A stretch of 64,000 nucleotides of DNA, from NCBI RefSeq assembly GCF_040530035.1, contig NZ_JBEWCD010000002.1, positions 1,736,001 through 1,800,000 of the forward strand. The letters run 5' to 3'. The notes under the pieces were generated by a model. The model ran no database searches and was not told the DNA's origin. It saw only the letters and a list, made by a program, of their open reading frames with translations. The DNA comes from Roseibium sp. HPY-6. GTDB lineage: Bacteria; Pseudomonadota; Alphaproteobacteria; Rhizobiales; Stappiaceae. The position numbers were made by a program, and so were the translations under genes. This document shows positions 1 through 9,508 of the stretch, piece after piece; the stretch's first letter is position 1; each line of letters opens with the position of its first letter.

Positions 1-83
1 GCGACATAGTCAGCTGTAAGCGGCACTTTGCAAATGTCGGTAATGCAGTGTTTCCAATCGTCATAGGTGCGTATGGGCCGCAT
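1..83 (-). CDS. Small conserved protein, N-terminal fragment (cut by window edge)
   Basis: The reverse strand reads ATG at 83 and stays open to the window edge, giving a peptide starting MRPIRTYDDWKHCITDIC. A GAGAG ribosome site lies just upstream. The Tyr-Asp-Asp-Trp-Lys-His-Cys start resembles short uncharacterised alphaproteobacterial proteins I recall, but no function is known to me. Only 27 residues are visible, so family and length cannot be judged. A Zur-like box lies about 130 bp upstream, in the shared region with the plus-strand genes. Confidence 0.55.
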   Translation of the reverse strand, partial: MRPIRTYDDWKHCITDICKVPLTADYV

Positions 84-210
84 GGGACGTCTCTCAGGTT
101 TTGGTGGCTGGAACACGCGCGCCGCATCGTAGGATCCCGGCTGCGGTGTTTTCGGCAGTAAATATCGGTCACGGCGTCTTGCAATTGCCGATCAGGCATC
201 GCATTTATGC

Positions 211-226
211 TGTTACTTTATAACAT
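211..226. promoter_or_regulatory. Zur-like operator (box 1)
   Basis: Plus-strand TGTTACTTTATAACAT; its reverse complement ATGTTATAAAGTAACA matches the box in front of zur (15523-15538) at 15 of 16 positions. The core is TGTTA-N5-TAACA. It lies 20 bp upstream of an ATG at 246 that opens a degraded CobW-like reading frame. The Zur assignment is inference from the match to the zur promoter and from the downstream content. Confidence 0.6.
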
Positions 227-245
227 TACCTAAAAGTGCCGCCTT

Positions 246-359
246 ATGTCCATCTCTTCCGGTTCAGACCAACGTCTTCCCGTCGCTGTGCTCTACAAAA
301 TGCTCGGTGTTGGTAATACGATCTTTTCAATCACAAGAACGAGACAGGCAGCGACATGA
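246..359 (+). pseudogene. Decayed N-terminus of a CobW/COG0523 GTPase (remnant)
   Basis: A 37-codon frame starts at ATG 246 and ends in a TGA overlapping the next gene's ATG (ATGA at 356-359). It contains RLPVAVLYKMLGVGNT, which lines up with the RLPVTVLSGFLGAGKT start typical of Zur-regulated CobW proteins. The P-loop lysine is replaced by Asn, and after about 30 residues the similarity ends. A Zur-like box sits 20 bp upstream. I read it as the leftover 5' end of a lost zinc metallochaperone gene. It could instead be a short leader peptide for the GNAT gene. The alignment is by eye. Confidence 0.45.
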
Positions 360-841
360 GAATTGAGTTACTCGTCGAAGATCAGTGGCAGAGATATCAA
401 GCGGTTCGGCTTCGTGCCTTGCGCGACACGCCCAATGCCTTTGCAAGCACATATGCTGACGAGGAAGCGTTTCTCGAAAAGAACTGGCGGCGGCGTCTGA
501 CTTCGGGTGCACAGACCTTTATTGCCGTGCTGGGTGATAAGGATGTCGGCTCGGTGACCGGTGCAGCAAGGAGAGACCGGGACGGTGTTGCCGGTCTCTT
601 TGGGATGTGGGTGGCCCCGGAGGCGCGAGGGCGGGGGGCCGGCAGTCTCCTCGTTCAAAGAGTGATAGACTGGGCGTCTGCCGCCGGTTTCGAACAGGTG
701 TTTCTTGATGTTGCCGACAGCAATCACGCCGCAATCAAGCTCTATGAAAAAGCAGGGTTTCGCCCGACCGGCACTGTCGGGGCTTTGCCATCACCGCGGG
801 AGAACGTTACCGAGCACGAGCGTTCCCTTTCGCTTCGATGA
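356..841 (+). CDS. GNAT family N-acetyltransferase
   Basis: A 161-residue single-domain GNAT protein that should transfer acetyl from acetyl-CoA to an amine; the substrate is unknown. The acetyl-CoA site is visible as VAPEARGRGAGSLLV (about residues 86-100), followed by the usual C-terminal LYEKAGF motif near 125-131. Its start overlaps the stop of the decayed CobW-like frame (ATGA), and its own stop overlaps the next GNAT gene (ATGA at 838-841), so the two acetyltransferases are probably translationally coupled. If the Zur-like box at 211 is active, this gene would fall under zinc control. Confidence 0.85.
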   Translation: MRIELLVEDQWQRYQAVRLRALRDTPNAFASTYADEEAFLEKNWRRRLTSGAQTFIAVLGDKDVGSVTGAARRDRDGVAGLFGMWVAPEARGRGAGSLLVQRVIDWASAAGFEQVFLDVADSNHAAIKLYEKAGFRPTGTVGALPSPRENVTEHERSLSLR

Positions 842-1374
842 AAGGAACCACGAGACCGGTGATTGAAACCAGCAGGCTGAAACTAAGACCCTGGAAGGTG
901 GGCGACTGGCCGTCCGTGAACGCCATACTTGGCAATGCAGACGTCATGCAATTCAGCGACCAAGGGGTGCTCACCGAGGGACAGCAGGTTGCCTGGTTTC
1001 AAGCCGCCTTGGGCAGCGGCAACAAGCATGAGCTACCGCACGTCTTTGCAATTGAAAGAAAACAGGACCGGCAAATTGTCGGATACATCAGTCTCGGGAG
1101 CGACCCTGAGCGCGTGCAGCCGGACGACGTGGAGATCGGTTTCCGGCTGGCGAGAAACGCGTGGGGGCAGGGATACGCGACAGAAGCGGTGACAGCACTT
1201 ATTGAAAAACCGCTGCTTGGAAAACAATCGGATCGCATCGTCGCGATTGTCGACCCGCACAATTCTCGTTCCCTGCACGTCCTTAGCAAGGTCGGCATGT
1301 CTTACCGACACGACGTCATGTTCGAAGGGTATGACTATCCCGACCATCTATATGCGTATGATCTGGTGCGGTAA
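838..1374 (+). CDS. GNAT acetyltransferase, RimJ/RimL type
   Basis: This 178-residue protein has the RimJ/RimL layout: ETSRLKLRPW near the N-terminus, then RNAWGQGYATEAV (about residues 106-118) for acetyl-CoA binding, and NSRSLHVLSKVGM near 142-154. Such proteins acetylate N-terminal amines of ribosomal proteins or small amines; the true substrate here cannot be told. It overlaps the preceding acetyltransferase by four bases. The two neighbours belong to different GNAT subfamilies, so they are not a recent duplication. Confidence 0.85.
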   Translation: MKGTTRPVIETSRLKLRPWKVGDWPSVNAILGNADVMQFSDQGVLTEGQQVAWFQAALGSGNKHELPHVFAIERKQDRQIVGYISLGSDPERVQPDDVEIGFRLARNAWGQGYATEAVTALIEKPLLGKQSDRIVAIVDPHNSRSLHVLSKVGMSYRHDVMFEGYDYPDHLYAYDLVR

Positions 1375-1502
1375 GCTTTGGCAAGTTTGGAAGAGTCGGT
1401 GTCAGCACACCAAAAGAGGATGACGCCTTCGCCGAGCGGTCAACGCTTCGGACTTTTCCAATAACGCCAAAAGCAGCGTTTGGTTATAGTCGCACCGAAA
1501 GT

Positions 1503-1694
1503 CTACGAACCGACGGTTTGCGGCCCGGTCTGTTTTGGCGGTTGCTGCTGCAGCGTGCTGGCAAGGCCTTCTTCAAGTGAGATTTCAAGCTGATTGAGCA
1601 TGGATTCAACGGCACCGCAGTTCGCGCAATCGCCATTACAGGTCTTTCGGCTCACATTCGAAGAAATTGTATCTTCAGTGCTACGACAAGCCAT
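1503..1694 (-). CDS. Small cysteine-containing protein (63 aa), unknown
   Basis: A 63-residue frame with a GGGAG ribosome site about 10 bases upstream of ATG. It carries CNGDCANC (residues 19-26, a CxxxCxxC pattern) plus an early Cys3, which could bind a metal ion. The C-terminus is Gln/Pro-rich. There is no signal peptide or membrane segment, and I do not recognise the family. It stands alone, convergent with the acetyltransferase pair and upstream of an AT-rich gap. It could be a chance frame, but the ribosome site and the Cys cluster argue for a real gene. Confidence 0.4.
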   Translation of the reverse strand: MACRSTEDTISSNVSRKTCNGDCANCGAVESMLNQLEISLEEGLASTLQQQPPKQTGPQTVGS

Positions 1695-2084
1695 CGTGAT
1701 GCGTCTCCCTCGGCATTCAAAACGAATTCCATGCTCCTCTTTCGATTAAATTGAAGGCCGGGATTAAAATAAAATCAATACACACTACTACGTATTTATA
1801 GTATTAGAATGATTCCAGTTTTTATTTATTCTAATTAAAAACTATGGAATCGCAATTTTTTACTATTGTTGCTGGCCGCCACCCTTTGATTGTTCGCGTT
1901 CAAAAGTTCGCTCTGTTCACGGTTGGAGTGCCACCCACATGCACTTTGGGTGGGCCAGAGTATTCCAGACCAAATCAGGAGCCGGGCTGGCTGCGTATTC
2001 TCCATTGTTGCCATAGGTCGGATAGCTGGCATGTGGCGTTCGAGCCGCCAGGAAATAGCGGCTGTCTGCTGCCAGTTCACATAT
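1695..2084. other. Intergenic region, AT-rich, no convincing gene
   Basis: The first 150 bases are strongly AT-rich (long A/T runs around 1765-1850) and probably hold the promoter of the 63-residue gene. Positions 1931-1953 form a CCACCCA/TGGGTGG hairpin that might end the pentitol operon transcript, but it lacks a T-run. An 81-codon minus frame at 1835-2080 shows no recognisable features and I do not call it. Confidence 0.5.
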
Positions 2085-3695
2085 TCAGAAATTCAGTTCA
2101 GCCCGCAGATCGTGTTCCGCCTTCTGAAGCAGCAGAAATGCTTTGAAGCGGGCGCTGTGGGCCACAGCGGCGTGGTCAGATGGTACGAATTTCCGCTCGA
2201 CAGACGACATGTCCCGCATGGCTATCTTCAAGTCGGCAAAAGATCCCGATGCAACAGCTCCCAGCATCGCCGCGCCCAGCAGGACCGGTTCGGGAGACTT
2301 CGGCGCCAGGACCGGAAAGCCGCTGGCGTCCGCCAGCATTTGCTTGATAACCGGGCTGCGTCCCGCACCCCCGCTAATCACGATGGAACTCGGGGCAACT
2401 CCATGCTCGGCTTGCGCCATCATGATCTGGCGCAGCCCATACCCGATGCCGAAAACACCTGCGACATAGGTCCTGATCAGATCGTCGACATCGTTTGAAA
2501 GTGTCAGTCCGGAAACCACCGCCGTGGCGCTTGGGTCAGCGAATGGGGCACGGTTGCCGAGAAAATCGGGGACGATCAAACGATGCCCGGCAATTTCAAT
2601 GGCATCGCTGGCATTTGGCGCGCGCTGTGTCACCTCGTGCAGCAGATAGTCCTGGAGTGAGAGACCGTCACTTTGTGCCAGTTGGGAAGCCTCTGCATGT
2701 GCTGGGTGGGATCTGATCAGATGGGCAACCGCTTCTCCGGCTGCGGATTGCCCGCCCTCTGAGAGCCAGAGGCCGGGCACCATGGCCGAATAGTAAGGCC
2801 CCCAGACACCCGGCACCTTGTGCGGTCCAGCGGAACTGGCCATCGTGCAGGCGGACGTCCCGAAGACATAGGCCATCGTTGCTTCAGGTCCGGCTTCCGG
2901 ATCTGCGCCGACAGTTCCGATACCGCCGGCATGAGCGTCGATCAGGCCCGCGCCGACCGGAGTGCCAGCCGGCAATCCCATTTGCTCGGCAGCCTCGGCA
3001 CTTAAGCCGCTGTCCAGGGCCGTGCCGGGGGCAACGATTGTCTGGCCGATGCGGGCATAACTCTCATCGGCAAGCTCCGGCAAACCGATCTTCTGGAAAT
3101 AGGACCCGTCCCAGCGGTTTTCGTGGGCAAGATAGGTCCATTTGCAGGTGACCGTGCAGGCGGAACGGATCAGGGAGCCGGTCGCGGCCCAAGTCAGAAA
3201 GTCCGGAAGGTCAAAAAACTGACCGGCTCGCGCAAACGCATCCGGCAGGTTCTCCTTGAGCCACAGGAGCTTTGGTGTTTGCATTTCCGGAGAAATCCGG
3301 CCGCCGACATAGTCCAGTACCTCATGGCCCTGCGCATTGATGCGGTCTGCCTGATCCTTGGCGCGATGGTCCATCCAGACGATCACGTTCCGCTCGACCG
3401 CGCCGGAAGAACTGATGGAGAGGGGGCGCATCTGCCGGTCCAGAACCACCATGGAGCAGGCCGCGTCAAAGCCGATACCGGCGACGTCCTCAGGAGGAAT
3501 GCCTGCCTCCGTCACAGCCGTTTTCACGCATGTGCAAACTGCCTGCCAGATATCATCAGACGATTGTTCTGCAATATCGCCGTCTCGCCACATCCGGATA
3601 TCGCGGGCATGGCTCGCCAGCAGAGTTCCTGCGGCGTCGAATACGCCCGCTCGCGCGCTGCCCGTGCCGACATCTACGCCGATGAACGCGCTCAT
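2085..3695 (-). CDS. FGGY-family kinase, probable D-ribulokinase
   Basis: A 536-residue FGGY sugar kinase. The N-terminal phosphate-binding motif is [17 protein letters not shown] (residues 4-20), and the C-terminal ATP-binding region includes [19 protein letters not shown]. Length and start match the ribulokinase/FGGY group rather than xylulokinase. It would phosphorylate D-ribulose to D-ribulose 5-phosphate. It overlaps the upstream ribitol dehydrogenase by four bases (ATGA at 3692-3695), which fits the ribitol to D-ribulose to D-ribulose-5-P route. It is the last gene of the pentitol operon. L-ribulose or another ketopentose cannot be excluded. Confidence 0.85.
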   Translation of the reverse strand: MSAFIGVDVGTGSARAGVFDAAGTLLASHARDIRMWRDGDIAEQSSDDIWQAVCTCVKTAVTEAGIPPEDVAGIGFDAACSMVVLDRQMRPLSISSSGAVERNVIVWMDHRAKDQADRINAQGHEVLDYVGGRISPEMQTPKLLWLKENLPDAFARAGQFFDLPDFLTWAATGSLIRSACTVTCKWTYLAHENRWDGSYFQKIGLPELADESYARIGQTIVAPGTALDSGLSAEAAEQMGLPAGTPVGAGLIDAHAGGIGTVGADPEAGPEATMAYVFGTSACTMASSAGPHKVPGVWGPYYSAMVPGLWLSEGGQSAAGEAVAHLIRSHPAHAEASQLAQSDGLSLQDYLLHEVTQRAPNASDAIEIAGHRLIVPDFLGNRAPFADPSATAVVSGLTLSNDVDDLIRTYVAGVFGIGYGLRQIMMAQAEHGVAPSSIVISGGAGRSPVIKQMLADASGFPVLAPKSPEPVLLGAAMLGAVASGSFADLKIAMRDMSSVERKFVPSDHAAVAHSARFKAFLLLQKAEHDLRAELNF

Positions 3696-4417
3696 AGGTC
3701 GACCGCATTCGGCAGGAGGACAAGATCGCGGATGGTGACATTCGCCGGACGGGTCAGCATGAAGACAACACAGTCGGCAACTTCCTTGGGCTGCATGAGA
3801 CTGCCTTCAGCAAGAGCTTGCTCCATCTTCGCCTTCGGCCAATCGTCCAAAAGCGCTGTTACCACGGGGCCGGGAAGGATTGCGCCAACCCGCACGCCAT
3901 GTTTCGACATTTGACGGCGTACGGTATGGGTAAACGCCTGCACTGCGTGTTTGGACGCCGTATAGATCGGCTCCCAAACAACCGGGATCACGCCCGCGAC
4001 GGAACTGGTCAATATCACGTCGCCGGAGCTCTGTTTCGCCAGATGCGGCAACACGGCCTGCACTGAGCGGAAGGCCGCATTGATATTGAGGTCCAAGACC
4101 CGGTCCCAGGCATCGGGATCACCTTCCAGAACATCCCCGCCGATATAAGCACCCGCATTGGCATGAAAGGCGTCCAGGCGCCCGGCCTTCTCAAGGATCT
4201 GCGGCAGCATCCGGGCCACGCTGTCCTTGTCCAGAAGATCCGTCACCACCGGAACGGCGTTTTCTCCCAGGTCATTGCAGACCTGGGTCAGAGCACTCTC
4301 GTCGCGGTCCACCAGGACCGCCCGCGCGCCAGCCTCGATGCACGCCTTGGCGCAGGCAAGTCCGATGCCTGAAGCGGCTCCCGTGATTGCGACAACCTTG
4401 CCAGTCAAGTCGGCCAT
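3692..4417 (-). CDS. rbtD: Ribitol 2-dehydrogenase (SDR family)
   Basis: A 241-residue short-chain dehydrogenase very like Klebsiella ribitol dehydrogenase as I remember it. Shared stretches include [37 protein letters not shown] and the ending VLLPNAVDL. The NAD site is TGAASGIG (13-20) and the catalytic Tyr/Lys are in YTASK. It oxidises ribitol to D-ribulose with NAD+. GGA-rich sequence sits before the ATG. It directly precedes and overlaps the ribulokinase gene, the classic rbtD-rbtK pairing. Confidence 0.88.
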   Translation of the reverse strand: MADLTGKVVAITGAASGIGLACAKACIEAGARAVLVDRDESALTQVCNDLGENAVPVVTDLLDKDSVARMLPQILEKAGRLDAFHANAGAYIGGDVLEGDPDAWDRVLDLNINAAFRSVQAVLPHLAKQSSGDVILTSSVAGVIPVVWEPIYTASKHAVQAFTHTVRRQMSKHGVRVGAILPGPVVTALLDDWPKAKMEQALAEGSLMQPKEVADCVVFMLTRPANVTIRDLVLLPNAVDL

Positions 4418-4427
4418 CTTTCCGTCC

Positions 4428-5279
4428 TCACTCTATCAAACCATATTGCCGGGCTTTTCCACGCAAAAACGGCAGGCCTTGATCGATGACATGATCTGCA
4501 CTTTCGGCGACCGGACGCCAGACCGACAGGCCGAACGCAATCTCCGGAGGCATGTTGATGAAGCTCTCCATGGCCAAACCGCCCTTGAAACCAATCGCCG
4601 ACAGCGTCGCGAAGATCTCGTCCCAGTCGCACGTACCTTCGCCGGGCGTGCCGCGATCCGATTCCGACAGATGGATGTATCGAAGATGTTCGCGCCCATG
4701 CAAAATGCCGTTCCCGGCGCCCTTTTCCTCGATATTCATGTGATAGGTATCAAGGTGCAGGAACATGTTTTCCGCGCCGATCCGCTCGATCATGGCAACG
4801 CCCTGCGCGGCGGTGTTGATCAAGTGGGTCTCGTAGCGGTTGACCGGTTCGATCCCGAACAAAAGCCCCGCGGCCTTGGCGCACCTGGCAGCCTCTTCGA
4901 GCGCACGGGCAACGTTGCTCAGCTCGGTCTCGGTCGGCGGTGCACCGCTTCTCTCGCCAATGCCGCCATAGGTCACGCCGGATAACGCTTCTGCGCCGAG
5001 GCCAGCTGCCTTTTCAATCGCCAGCTTTAGAAAGTCCACAGCGCCTTCGGGGTTTTTGGACGCCCAGACCGGTTCCGGCAGGCCAAGCGAGCAGACTGCG
5101 GGTAGATCGGCCTGCTCCAGCAGCCGGCGGCCAAGCGCGGCATCAGTCGATGCCGGGTCCAGCAAGGCAATCTCGATAAAGTCCATGCCGGAGCCCTTGG
5201 CTGCAGCAATAGCTCTTGCTGCACCTTCTGCGTCCCAGGACATGGTCCACATGCTCGTATGAACGCCAAATCCCTTCAT
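4428..5279 (-). CDS. Sugar 3-epimerase, D-tagatose/D-psicose 3-epimerase-like
   Basis: A 283-residue TIM-barrel sugar isomerase/epimerase. Family motifs are [20 protein letters not shown] and [13 protein letters not shown], which carry the metal-binding Glu, Asp and His residues of ketose 3-epimerases. In this operon the obvious job is interconversion of D-ribulose and D-xylulose, linking ribitol to arabitol/xylitol breakdown; that is inference. Its start overlaps the upstream SDR stop (ATGA, 5276-5279), so the two are probably co-translated. Confidence 0.85.
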   Translation of the reverse strand: MKGFGVHTSMWTMSWDAEGAARAIAAAKGSGMDFIEIALLDPASTDAALGRRLLEQADLPAVCSLGLPEPVWASKNPEGAVDFLKLAIEKAAGLGAEALSGVTYGGIGERSGAPPTETELSNVARALEEAARCAKAAGLLFGIEPVNRYETHLINTAAQGVAMIERIGAENMFLHLDTYHMNIEEKGAGNGILHGREHLRYIHLSESDRGTPGEGTCDWDEIFATLSAIGFKGGLAMESFINMPPEIAFGLSVWRPVAESADHVIDQGLPFLRGKARQYGLIE

Positions 5280-6043
5280 ATGCTCGAATACCCGCCTTCA
5301 ATCATCATGATCGCTCCATTGACGAGACCGGAAGCCGGGGAGGCCAGGTAGAGCGCCATGTCGGCGATTTCCACCGGCTCGCCAAAGCGCCCCAGAGGCG
5401 TCCGGTCGATGAACGGATCTTTCTTTTCCGGTGCCGACCACAGCTCCTTGCCCATTTCGGTGAGAACCACTGTCGGACAGATGGCATTGACCTGCACGTT
5501 GTAAGGCGCTGCTTCCGTCATCAGCGATTTGGTCAGCGCGTTCATGCCGCCCTTGGAAGTCGCGTAGGCCGCATGGTCCTTGAGGGCAATGACACCGGTC
5601 TGGGACGAGATATTGATGATCTTGCCCTCTTGGCGTTCCATCATGCCCGGCAGCAGCGCTTTGGAAAGGATAAAGGGAGCCGTCAGGTTGATCGCCATTG
5701 TTCGTTGCCAGTCGGCGAGGTCGTAGTCGATAACAGGTCCAGTCAGAGCAACTCCGGCGGAATTGACCAGAATGTCAATTTTCTCAAAGGCAGCCAGCGC
5801 CTGAATGGCAACACTTTCCGTTTGCTGAGTATCCCCCAGATCGCCTGTAATCGCGACAAAGCGGCGACCTTCCGATTCTACCTCTTCCCCGAGCGCGGCA
5901 AGGCGCGGAGCATCACGGCCATGGCCCGCAATATCGGCACCTGCCTGGGCAAAAACCCTGGCGATCTCCGCGCCGATGCCGGACGATGCTCCCGTGATCA
6001 GCGCGGTTTTTCCTGCAAGGCTGAAGCGTGTCTCCCAGGACAT
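5276..6043 (-). CDS. SDR family polyol/sugar dehydrogenase
   Basis: A 255-residue classical short-chain dehydrogenase: TGASSGIG cofactor site (about 17-24), NSAG, the catalytic Ser in ISSQTG and YATSK. It resembles gluconate 5-dehydrogenase and threitol/arabitol dehydrogenases. It is the second SDR of the operon and probably acts on another sugar alcohol or its C-epimer; the exact substrate cannot be assigned. It lies 3 bp downstream of the SIS gene and overlaps the epimerase gene by four bases. Confidence 0.85.
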   Translation of the reverse strand: MSWETRFSLAGKTALITGASSGIGAEIARVFAQAGADIAGHGRDAPRLAALGEEVESEGRRFVAITGDLGDTQQTESVAIQALAAFEKIDILVNSAGVALTGPVIDYDLADWQRTMAINLTAPFILSKALLPGMMERQEGKIINISSQTGVIALKDHAAYATSKGGMNALTKSLMTEAAPYNVQVNAICPTVVLTEMGKELWSAPEKKDPFIDRTPLGRFGEPVEIADMALYLASPASGLVNGAIMMIEGGYSSI

Positions 6044-6046
6044 GGT

Positions 6047-6595
6047 CTACTCCAGGTTCGTATGGTTGGCACGCATGGTTTCGGGGGCGACCGACATGAA
6101 GTCCCGCAGATCCAGAACCAGAAGCTCGAAGAACAGGAACATGAGTGCTTCATAGAGCGACCCCATGGGGAGGATCGATGTGGCTTGCGCGTCGGAGGCC
6201 ATCGTTTGTGCTGGGAGGTGAATGGTCAGATCCGCCTGGCCCGGCACCCGGCCGCCGGGTTCGGCGGTGATGCAGATAACCGTCGCCCCGCTGTCCTTGG
6301 CAATGCCGGCAAGGGCAGCGATGGTGGAGAATTCGCCGGGGCCAGCGCTCACGAACAGAACGTCCCCAGCCGCGACCGGCGGCGCGGTCATGTCCCCGAC
6401 GACATGCGCATCGCAGCCAAGGTGATAAAGGCGCATGGCGAGCGCCTTCATCATGAGCCCCTCCCGGCCGACGCCGTGGCAAAGGATACGCCGCGCTCCG
6501 GCCAGCGCTTCAGCAAGAGGTTTGAGCTGCGCAAGAACCTCATCGGAAAGCCCGGGGTGAAGCTCTTCGAGGAGCTTGTCGGCACGCCCGCTCAT
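6047..6595 (-). CDS. SIS-domain protein, HxlB-like phosphosugar isomerase
   Basis: A 182-residue single SIS domain like 6-phospho-3-hexuloisomerase. Landmarks are [20 protein letters not shown] (about 37-56), VSAGPGEF (phosphate-binding Ser/Gly), and [19 protein letters not shown] near the C-terminus. HxlB isomerises a 3-keto hexulose 6-phosphate to fructose 6-phosphate. No hexulose-phosphate synthase gene is nearby, so here it may act on a phosphorylated ketose made in this pathway. It overlaps the dehydrogenase upstream (ATGA at 6592-6595). Confidence 0.8.
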   Translation of the reverse strand: MSGRADKLLEELHPGLSDEVLAQLKPLAEALAGARRILCHGVGREGLMMKALAMRLYHLGCDAHVVGDMTAPPVAAGDVLFVSAGPGEFSTIAALAGIAKDSGATVICITAEPGGRVPGQADLTIHLPAQTMASDAQATSILPMGSLYEALMFLFFELLVLDLRDFMSVAPETMRANHTNLE

Positions 6596-7635
6596 GACCC
6601 GTCCAGCCTGATCTGGATCTTCACGTCCGTTGGGCGGGCTTCGACTGCACGATCAAAGGCCTTGATGCTGTCGTCGAATGAAAAGGTTTCGGAAATCAGC
6701 GGTTTAAGATCAACCTTACCGGAAGAAAGGAGCGCGATTGCCCGGTCATACATGTTGGCATAACGGAATACGGTTTCCATGCGGATCTCCTTGGATTGGG
6801 CCAGCACGATATCCACCGGCACCGGATCGACCGGCATGCCAACCCAAACGACGCAGCCGGCGGGTGCCACGACCTCGAGCGCTGATTTGATGGATGTTGC
6901 CGCACCAGCGCATTCGAAAACCACATCAGCGCCCCAGCCCTCGGTTTCGCTGCGCAGAACCCCGGCAGGATCGTCTCGACCGATCAGAATAGGCTCGATA
7001 TTGTCGTACCGTGTCGCCACCGAAAGCTTCTCTTCGACGAGATCGGAGATGAAGACCTTGGCGCAGCCGCCCGCAAGCGCAGCCAGCGCCACCATGATGC
7101 CGATAGGCCCCGCGCCTGTTACGAAAGCGACATCGCCAGGTTTGATTTTGGCGCGCGCCGCCGCCTGCATGCCAATGGCAAATGGTTCAACCATCGCACC
7201 TTCGGCAAAGCTCACGTGATCCGGGATGCGATAGGTAAAGGCGGCAGGATGGACAACCGAAGGGGTGAGGCACCCGTGCACCGGCGGTGTCGCCCAGAAC
7301 TGGACGTCGGGATCAACATTGTAGACACCAAGCTTCGAGGCTTTGGAATCCATCTTTGGAATCCCCGGTTCCATAACGACCCGGTCGCCGACACTCAGAT
7401 GAGAGACGTTCTGACCGATTTCAGATATGACGCCGGCGGCCTCATGGCCAAGCACCATTGGATCTTTGACGACGAACGGACCGATTTTGCCATGCGTATA
7501 ATAGTGCACGTCACTGCCGCAGACGCCGACCGTATCGATGGCTATACGCACATCATCAGGTCCAAGCGCATCGTTCAGTTCGATGTCACGTAGCGCGAGT
7601 TTGTTCTTTTCTTCCAGAACCAGCGCCTTGGCCAT
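6592..7635 (-). CDS. Zinc-type polyol dehydrogenase, xylitol/sorbitol dehydrogenase-like
   Basis: A 347-residue medium-chain dehydrogenase. Catalytic zinc ligands are visible in [10 protein letters not shown] and GHEAAG, and the NAD site in [12 protein letters not shown]. The [18 protein letters not shown] segment corresponds to the structural-zinc lobe, which lacks its cysteines, as in many sorbitol/xylitol dehydrogenases. It would oxidise xylitol or D-arabitol to D-xylulose, feeding the xylulokinase at 13752. Two adjacent ATGs exist; the second (7635) has the better spacing from GGAGG. Confidence 0.85.
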   Translation of the reverse strand: MAKALVLEEKNKLALRDIELNDALGPDDVRIAIDTVGVCGSDVHYYTHGKIGPFVVKDPMVLGHEAAGVISEIGQNVSHLSVGDRVVMEPGIPKMDSKASKLGVYNVDPDVQFWATPPVHGCLTPSVVHPAAFTYRIPDHVSFAEGAMVEPFAIGMQAAARAKIKPGDVAFVTGAGPIGIMVALAALAGGCAKVFISDLVEEKLSVATRYDNIEPILIGRDDPAGVLRSETEGWGADVVFECAGAATSIKSALEVVAPAGCVVWVGMPVDPVPVDIVLAQSKEIRMETVFRYANMYDRAIALLSSGKVDLKPLISETFSFDDSIKAFDRAVEARPTDVKIQIRLDGS

Positions 7636-7656
7636 CATCGCCTCCTCATCGTTGCA

Positions 7657-8622
7657 TCAGGCCCTTTCCAGAAGGGCTTTTGCCGTGTTCTCGTCGGTCA
7701 CCAGTGTGTCGACAAATCCGCGCTTGATCGCGGCGGTTATAACCGGAACCTTGTGCGCTCCGCCTGCCGCCAGGACCACGTTCTTGATTGCCGTCATCTC
7801 GTCCAGCGACAAGCCGATCACGCACCGGTTCACCGGGTGGTCCACGAGATCGCCTTCCGCGTTCAGAATGTGTCCGGTAATGTCGCCGACGCCGCCAAGA
7901 GCGATCAGTTCAGCCGGATCAATACCGTCCGGCAATGCGTCGCGTACCAGAAGCGAACTTTGCAGGTCGCCGGTGGCGAGCGCGATGGCATCGCACAGCC
8001 GGATCTTTTCCAGCATCTCCCGGATGACGCCCTGCTGCATGAAGAGTTCCTGGCTTTCCGGACTGCCGGCAAACAGCGGCGCCGTGAAAAAACTGTGTTC
8101 TGCGTTGCAAAGATCCGCCAGACGGGTCGTGATCTCGTATCCGTTGACGTCCGAACCGCGTGTAACGCCGCCCATGATCGAGACGATCTCCAGATCGGGG
8201 CGGTCCAGCGGCTGCATGTGACGGGTCGCCAGGTTCAGAGTGTTGCCCCAGGACATGCCGAATTTGGTTACGTCCGGGCTTTGCAGCAAATCGCTCAGAT
8301 GAGCGCCGAGCCCTGCAGCGACAAGTGGTGTGACCGAGGTACTGTCTTGGGGCGAAGGCACGACAATGGCGCGCATCAATCGGAATTCCCGCTCCAATTC
8401 CCATTCCAGTTGGGCGGCAGCCGCAAAAACGGAATCGACGCTGACGCGCAGGATGCCGCGCCGCTTTGCCTCGCTCAGCGCCTTGTTGACACGCAAACGG
8501 GTGACACCGAACCGCTCGGCCGCATCCGACTGCGTCATCCCTTCGACCTCGCAGGCCCAGGCAAGGCGCACCAGAAGTTGTTCTTCCGTGTCGATCTGGT
8601 CAAGTTTGATGTAGCGTGACAT
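7657..8622 (-). CDS. SorC/DeoR-type sugar-binding transcriptional regulator
   Basis: A 321-residue SorC-family regulator: N-terminal helix-turn-helix (EVEGMTQSDAAERFGVTRLR, about 19-38) and a large sugar-phosphate-binding domain (IVSIMGGVTRG, ALGGVGDITGHILN). I chose ATG 8622, with AAGGAAG upstream, because the open frame extending to 8745 has unrelated content. It sits inside the pentitol operon and is the natural candidate to bind the paired TTTGTA-N10-TACAAA sites at 11835 and 11885. It would release DNA on binding a pentitol or ketopentose phosphate; that part is inference. Confidence 0.88.
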   Translation of the reverse strand: MSRYIKLDQIDTEEQLLVRLAWACEVEGMTQSDAAERFGVTRLRVNKALSEAKRRGILRVSVDSVFAAAAQLEWELEREFRLMRAIVVPSPQDSTSVTPLVAAGLGAHLSDLLQSPDVTKFGMSWGNTLNLATRHMQPLDRPDLEIVSIMGGVTRGSDVNGYEITTRLADLCNAEHSFFTAPLFAGSPESQELFMQQGVIREMLEKIRLCDAIALATGDLQSSLLVRDALPDGIDPAELIALGGVGDITGHILNAEGDLVDHPVNRCVIGLSLDEMTAIKNVVLAAGGAHKVPVITAAIKRGFVDTLVTDENTAKALLERA

Positions 8623-8686
8623 GGCCCTTCCTTTCAGCGGGCACTGTCTAGCGACGTGCCATGATGAAGTACAGGGCGAAGGCAAA

Positions 8687-9505
8687 TCACTTGACCGCTC
8701 CCATGGTAAGGCCGCGTACAAGCTGCTTGGACGCGATGAGAGCAAAGATCAGCACCGGAATCACGATCAGCGTCGAGGTTGCCATGATCTTGCCGTAGGG
8801 CAGGTTGTACCCCTCCATGAAGGAAACGGCCATCGCAGGCGCCGTCTTGGCTTCGTTCCGGGTCAGGATCAGGCCGAACATCAGCTCGTTCCAGGAAAAG
8901 ATGAAAGAGAAGATCGCCGAGACAGCCACACCGGGCATGGCGAGCGGTAGGCAGATCTTGCGCATGATGGTGAACTGCGATGCGCCCTCCAGGCGTGCGG
9001 CCTCGTCCAGATCATAGGGGATCCCACGGAACTGATCCGTGACGATCCAGATGACGATCGGCAGGTTGAACGTCAGATAGATCAGGATCAGCGTAATGTG
9101 CTTATCCAGAAGTCCCAGGTTACGCGCAATGAGGAAGAAGGGCAGGGCGAGTACGATGGGCGACACCATGCGGTTGGTGATGAACCAGAACCACAGGTCT
9201 TTCTTGCCGCGAAACTCAAAGCGGGCAAGAGCAAAGGCAGCGGGAACGCCGAGCAGCAGGGCCAGCGCCGTCGTACAGATCGCGATGATGATCGAATTGA
9301 TGAGTGTCCTGAGCACGCCATCTTCGAACAGCGCTTCGCGGTAATTGTCCAGCGTGGGCTCGAAGAGCCAGACCGGCGGCGCTTCAAGCGCAACGATCTG
9401 CGTTTTCAGCGAGGTCGTCACCATCCAGTAAAACGGAAAGACACAGACAAGAATGATCAATGCCAGCAGGGCGATTTGGGACCAGAACGAACGCGGGGAT
9501 GTCAT
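8687..9505 (-). CDS. Carbohydrate ABC transporter permease (MalG/SmoG type)
   Basis: A 272-residue inner-membrane permease with about six hydrophobic segments and the conserved EAA loop EAARLEGASQFTIMRKICLP, which docks the ATPase. It pairs with the permease ending three bases upstream. Together with the binding protein at 10451 and the ATPase at 11949 it forms a polyol importer of the Smo (sorbitol/mannitol) kind. The substrate is presumably ribitol, arabitol or xylitol, judged from the dehydrogenases in the same operon. Confidence 0.9.
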   Translation of the reverse strand: MTSPRSFWSQIALLALIILVCVFPFYWMVTTSLKTQIVALEAPPVWLFEPTLDNYREALFEDGVLRTLINSIIIAICTTALALLLGVPAAFALARFEFRGKKDLWFWFITNRMVSPIVLALPFFLIARNLGLLDKHITLILIYLTFNLPIVIWIVTDQFRGIPYDLDEAARLEGASQFTIMRKICLPLAMPGVAVSAIFSFIFSWNELMFGLILTRNEAKTAPAMAVSFMEGYNLPYGKIMATSTLIVIPVLIFALIASKQLVRGLTMGAVK

Positions 9506-9508
9506 GGC

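Noticed and set aside
1835..2080. 81-codon minus frame after the ribulokinase gene
   Set aside because: No ribosome site, no family features, and the sequence resembles spacer DNA with a hairpin in its middle.
5216..6763. 515-codon plus-strand frame
   Set aside because: It runs antisense through the SDR and SIS genes, whose motifs and ATGA overlaps are clear. The product is low-complexity Arg/His/Gly-rich with no domain.
7657..8745. Longer start for the SorC regulator (8745)
   Set aside because: The extra 41 residues do not resemble SorC proteins, and a good AAGGAAG site precedes ATG 8622.
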